A stretch of DNA of 64,000 nt, taken from positions 124,001 to 188,000 of the forward strand of contig CACGPP010000001.1 of NCBI GenBank assembly GCA_902574995.1, given 5' to 3'. The notes under the pieces were generated by a model that worked only from the letters and a program-made list of their open reading frames with translations, did not search any database and was not told the DNA's origin. This DNA comes from an uncultured Alphaproteobacteria bacterium. GTDB taxonomy: Bacteria > Pseudomonadota > Alphaproteobacteria > HIMB59. The position numbers were made by a program, and so were the translations under genes. Positions within the stretch are counted from its first letter, which is position 1. Every line of letters starts with the position of its first letter. Below are positions 62,602 to 64,000 of the stretch, piece by piece.

Positions 62602-64000
62602 ACTTAAGGAGTATTTTAAAAGCTACTATGTTTTGAATGATGTCAGTGGTCTTTTATTTTGGGATAATGCAACTAATTTGCCAAAAAAAAGCGTTGAATC
62701 TAGATCAGAGCAAATGTCTATTTTATCTAAATTTACAGATAGAATATTTAGAAGCGAAGATATTCAAGAAGAAATTCAAAAAGCTGAAAATACAAAATTA
62801 AGCGAAGTAGATAGTATGTGTTTAAAATTAATGAAGAGCATTATTGTCAAAGAAAATGCTATTGACCCAGATTTGAAATCTCTACTGATAAAAAAAAAAC
62901 TAACTTGTGAGCATTTATGGAGAGAGGCTAGATCAAAAAATGATTCTTCGGTAATTGAAAAAGATTTCAATGATCTATTAGATTTAGTACATGAGGAAGC
63001 TAGTCAATTAGCTAAAGCTACTAATCTATCACCTTATGACTCATTAATTTCAAAATATGATATGGATTATGACTCATCAAAGATTGACAAATTTTTTTCA
63101 GTAATTGAGAGAGAAATAATACCTAAATATTTGGATATTAATAAAATTAAATCACCTCATGTTTATAAATCAAATATTTCAGACTCAAAAATATTAAAAA
63201 TGGTGAAAGTAAAATTAGAACAACTCAACTTTGATTTTGACAGAGGTAGAATTGATCAATCTCATCACCCTTTTTGTGGAGGAGCTACAAATGATGTAAG
63301 GATAACAACCAGGTTTGAAGACAATATATTAGAGTCCTTATCAGCATTATTTCATGAGACAGGTCATGGAGTTTATGAGCAGAATCGACCTAATGAATAT
63401 CTTTATGAGCCATTGGGTCAATCTCGAAGTTTAAGCGTCCATGAAAGCCAATCTCTTTTTTTTGAAAATCATATCTTTAAATCAAAGGTTTATTTTAAAA
63501 TTATAAACAATATTTTTGATAACTCTAAAGATTTGGAAAAATCGTTTTTAGAGCACTATCATAATGTTAGAGTTAATCCTATAAGGGTCAGTGCTGATGA
63601 ATTTTCTTACCCGATCCATGTTTACATTAGGTATAAAATTGAAAAAGAGATATTTAAAAATAAAATTTACTTTAAAGATATAAAAAATTTATGGAACGAA
63701 AACTATTTAAATAATTTGTCAATCAATCTAATTTCAGAAACAGAGGGGGTTCTCCAAGATATTCATTGGTATGAAGGTATATTTGGTTATTTCCCTACTT
63801 ATGCACTTGGTGCTATGATAGCCTCACAAATTAAATATAATTGCCCTTTATTTGATATTTTTTTAGACAACCCTAACGAAGAAAATATAAATAATTTAAT
63901 CATTTGGTTAAATACTAATATCCATCAAAAAGCCTCTTTATATTCATCTGATGAAATGTTACAAAGCATTTCTGGCGAGAATTTAAACTCAAAATATTAT
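62594..64000 (+). CDS. M32-family carboxypeptidase (thermostable carboxypeptidase 1), incomplete at window end
   Basis: A metallo-carboxypeptidase open from ATG 62594 through the last base, 469 codons, with perhaps 25-30 residues missing. The zinc motif HETGH lies at residues 254-258 in ALFHETGHGVYEQ, the third ligand region is LSVHESQSLFFEN, and IRVSADEFSYPIHVY is the M32 signature. N-terminal helices include LLFWDNATNLPKKS. It removes C-terminal residues from peptides in the cytoplasm. It overlaps surf1 by 8 bases, so it may be transcribed with the oxidase operon. Confidence 0.92.
   Translation, partial: MNKLKEYFKSYYVLNDVSGLLFWDNATNLPKKSVESRSEQMSILSKFTDRIFRSEDIQEEIQKAENTKLSEVDSMCLKLMKSIIVKENAIDPDLKSLLIKKKLTCEHLWREARSKNDSSVIEKDFNDLLDLVHEEASQLAKATNLSPYDSLISKYDMDYDSSKIDKFFSVIEREIIPKYLDINKIKSPHVYKSNISDSKILKMVKVKLEQLNFDFDRGRIDQSHHPFCGGATNDVRITTRFEDNILESLSALFHETGHGVYEQNRPNEYLYEPLGQSRSLSVHESQSLFFENHIFKSKVYFKIINNIFDNSKDLEKSFLEHYHNVRVNPIRVSADEFSYPIHVYIRYKIEKEIFKNKIYFKDIKNLWNENYLNNLSINLISETEGVLQDIHWYEGIFGYFPTYALGAMIASQIKYNCPLFDIFLDNPNEENINNLIIWLNTNIHQKASLYSSDEMLQSISGENLNSKYY

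Overview
The window is strongly A+T-rich and densely packed: genes abut or overlap by a few bases almost everywhere. Its gene content and order are alphaproteobacterial. The markers are metX-metW behind a SAM-II riboswitch, argH/small lipoprotein/lysA, gloB divergent from a methyltransferase, a DUF3035 lipoprotein, msbA-DUF374-waaA-lpxK-lpxL, and coxB-coxA-ctaB-(mini gene)-ctaG-coxC-surf1. The extreme compaction, low G+C and a large sugar/polyol uptake island suggest a streamlined marine planktonic lineage, such as the AEGEAN-169/HIMB59-type or another SAR11-like alphaproteobacterium. That assignment is inference; the sequence does not prove it.

1-13.8 kb is a carbohydrate catabolic island. 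It opens with the tail of an unknown gene, then a cupin, a metallo-beta-lactamase-fold lactonase-like enzyme, xylose isomerase (XylA), a HAD phosphatase and an aldo/keto reductase. A sugar-phosphate-isomerase-type TIM-barrel protein and a Gfo/Idh/MocA dehydrogenase run leftward from a shared divergent control region. Rightward from that region run a complete ABC importer (binding protein, two permeases, a 63-residue membrane protein, two ATPases) and both halves of a dihydroxyacetone-type kinase (DhaL, DhaK). A strong terminator closes the unit. No xylulokinase and no DhaM phosphocarrier are present.

13.8-18.8 kb holds mostly small proteins of unknown function and tRNA-Ala(GGC). It includes a tight four-gene leftward unit with two small two-helix membrane proteins and a run of short rightward ORFs. 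The only gene-free stretch longer than 300 bases, 16362-16669, lies here.

18.8-38.5 kb is housekeeping and accessory metabolism. It carries a FAD oxidoreductase, a PsiE-like protein, uracil-DNA glycosylase, glyoxalase II, a TauE/SafE exporter, metW-metX, hisC-tyrA, plsC, lysA, argH, an esterase, an HNH nuclease, coq7 and dsbB. A putative manganese exporter is paired with MntR across a 16-bp perfect palindrome, followed by a ferric-iron-type permease and a LysE exporter.

38.5-56 kb starts with tRNA-Leu(CAA) and continues with a flavin reductase, ribF, ileS, lspA, a DUF3035 lipoprotein, a short pgi, rsmD, rluB, a class-C26 amidase, tadA, purD, xseA, a lipid A/LPS cluster, and ubiA opposite rsmE.

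57-64 kb is the aa3-type cytochrome oxidase operon with its heme and copper assembly factors, then an M32 carboxypeptidase cut by the window end. coxA carries an apparent one-base insertion in a T8 tract near its 5' end.

No CRISPR array, insertion sequence, integrase or prophage gene was seen.
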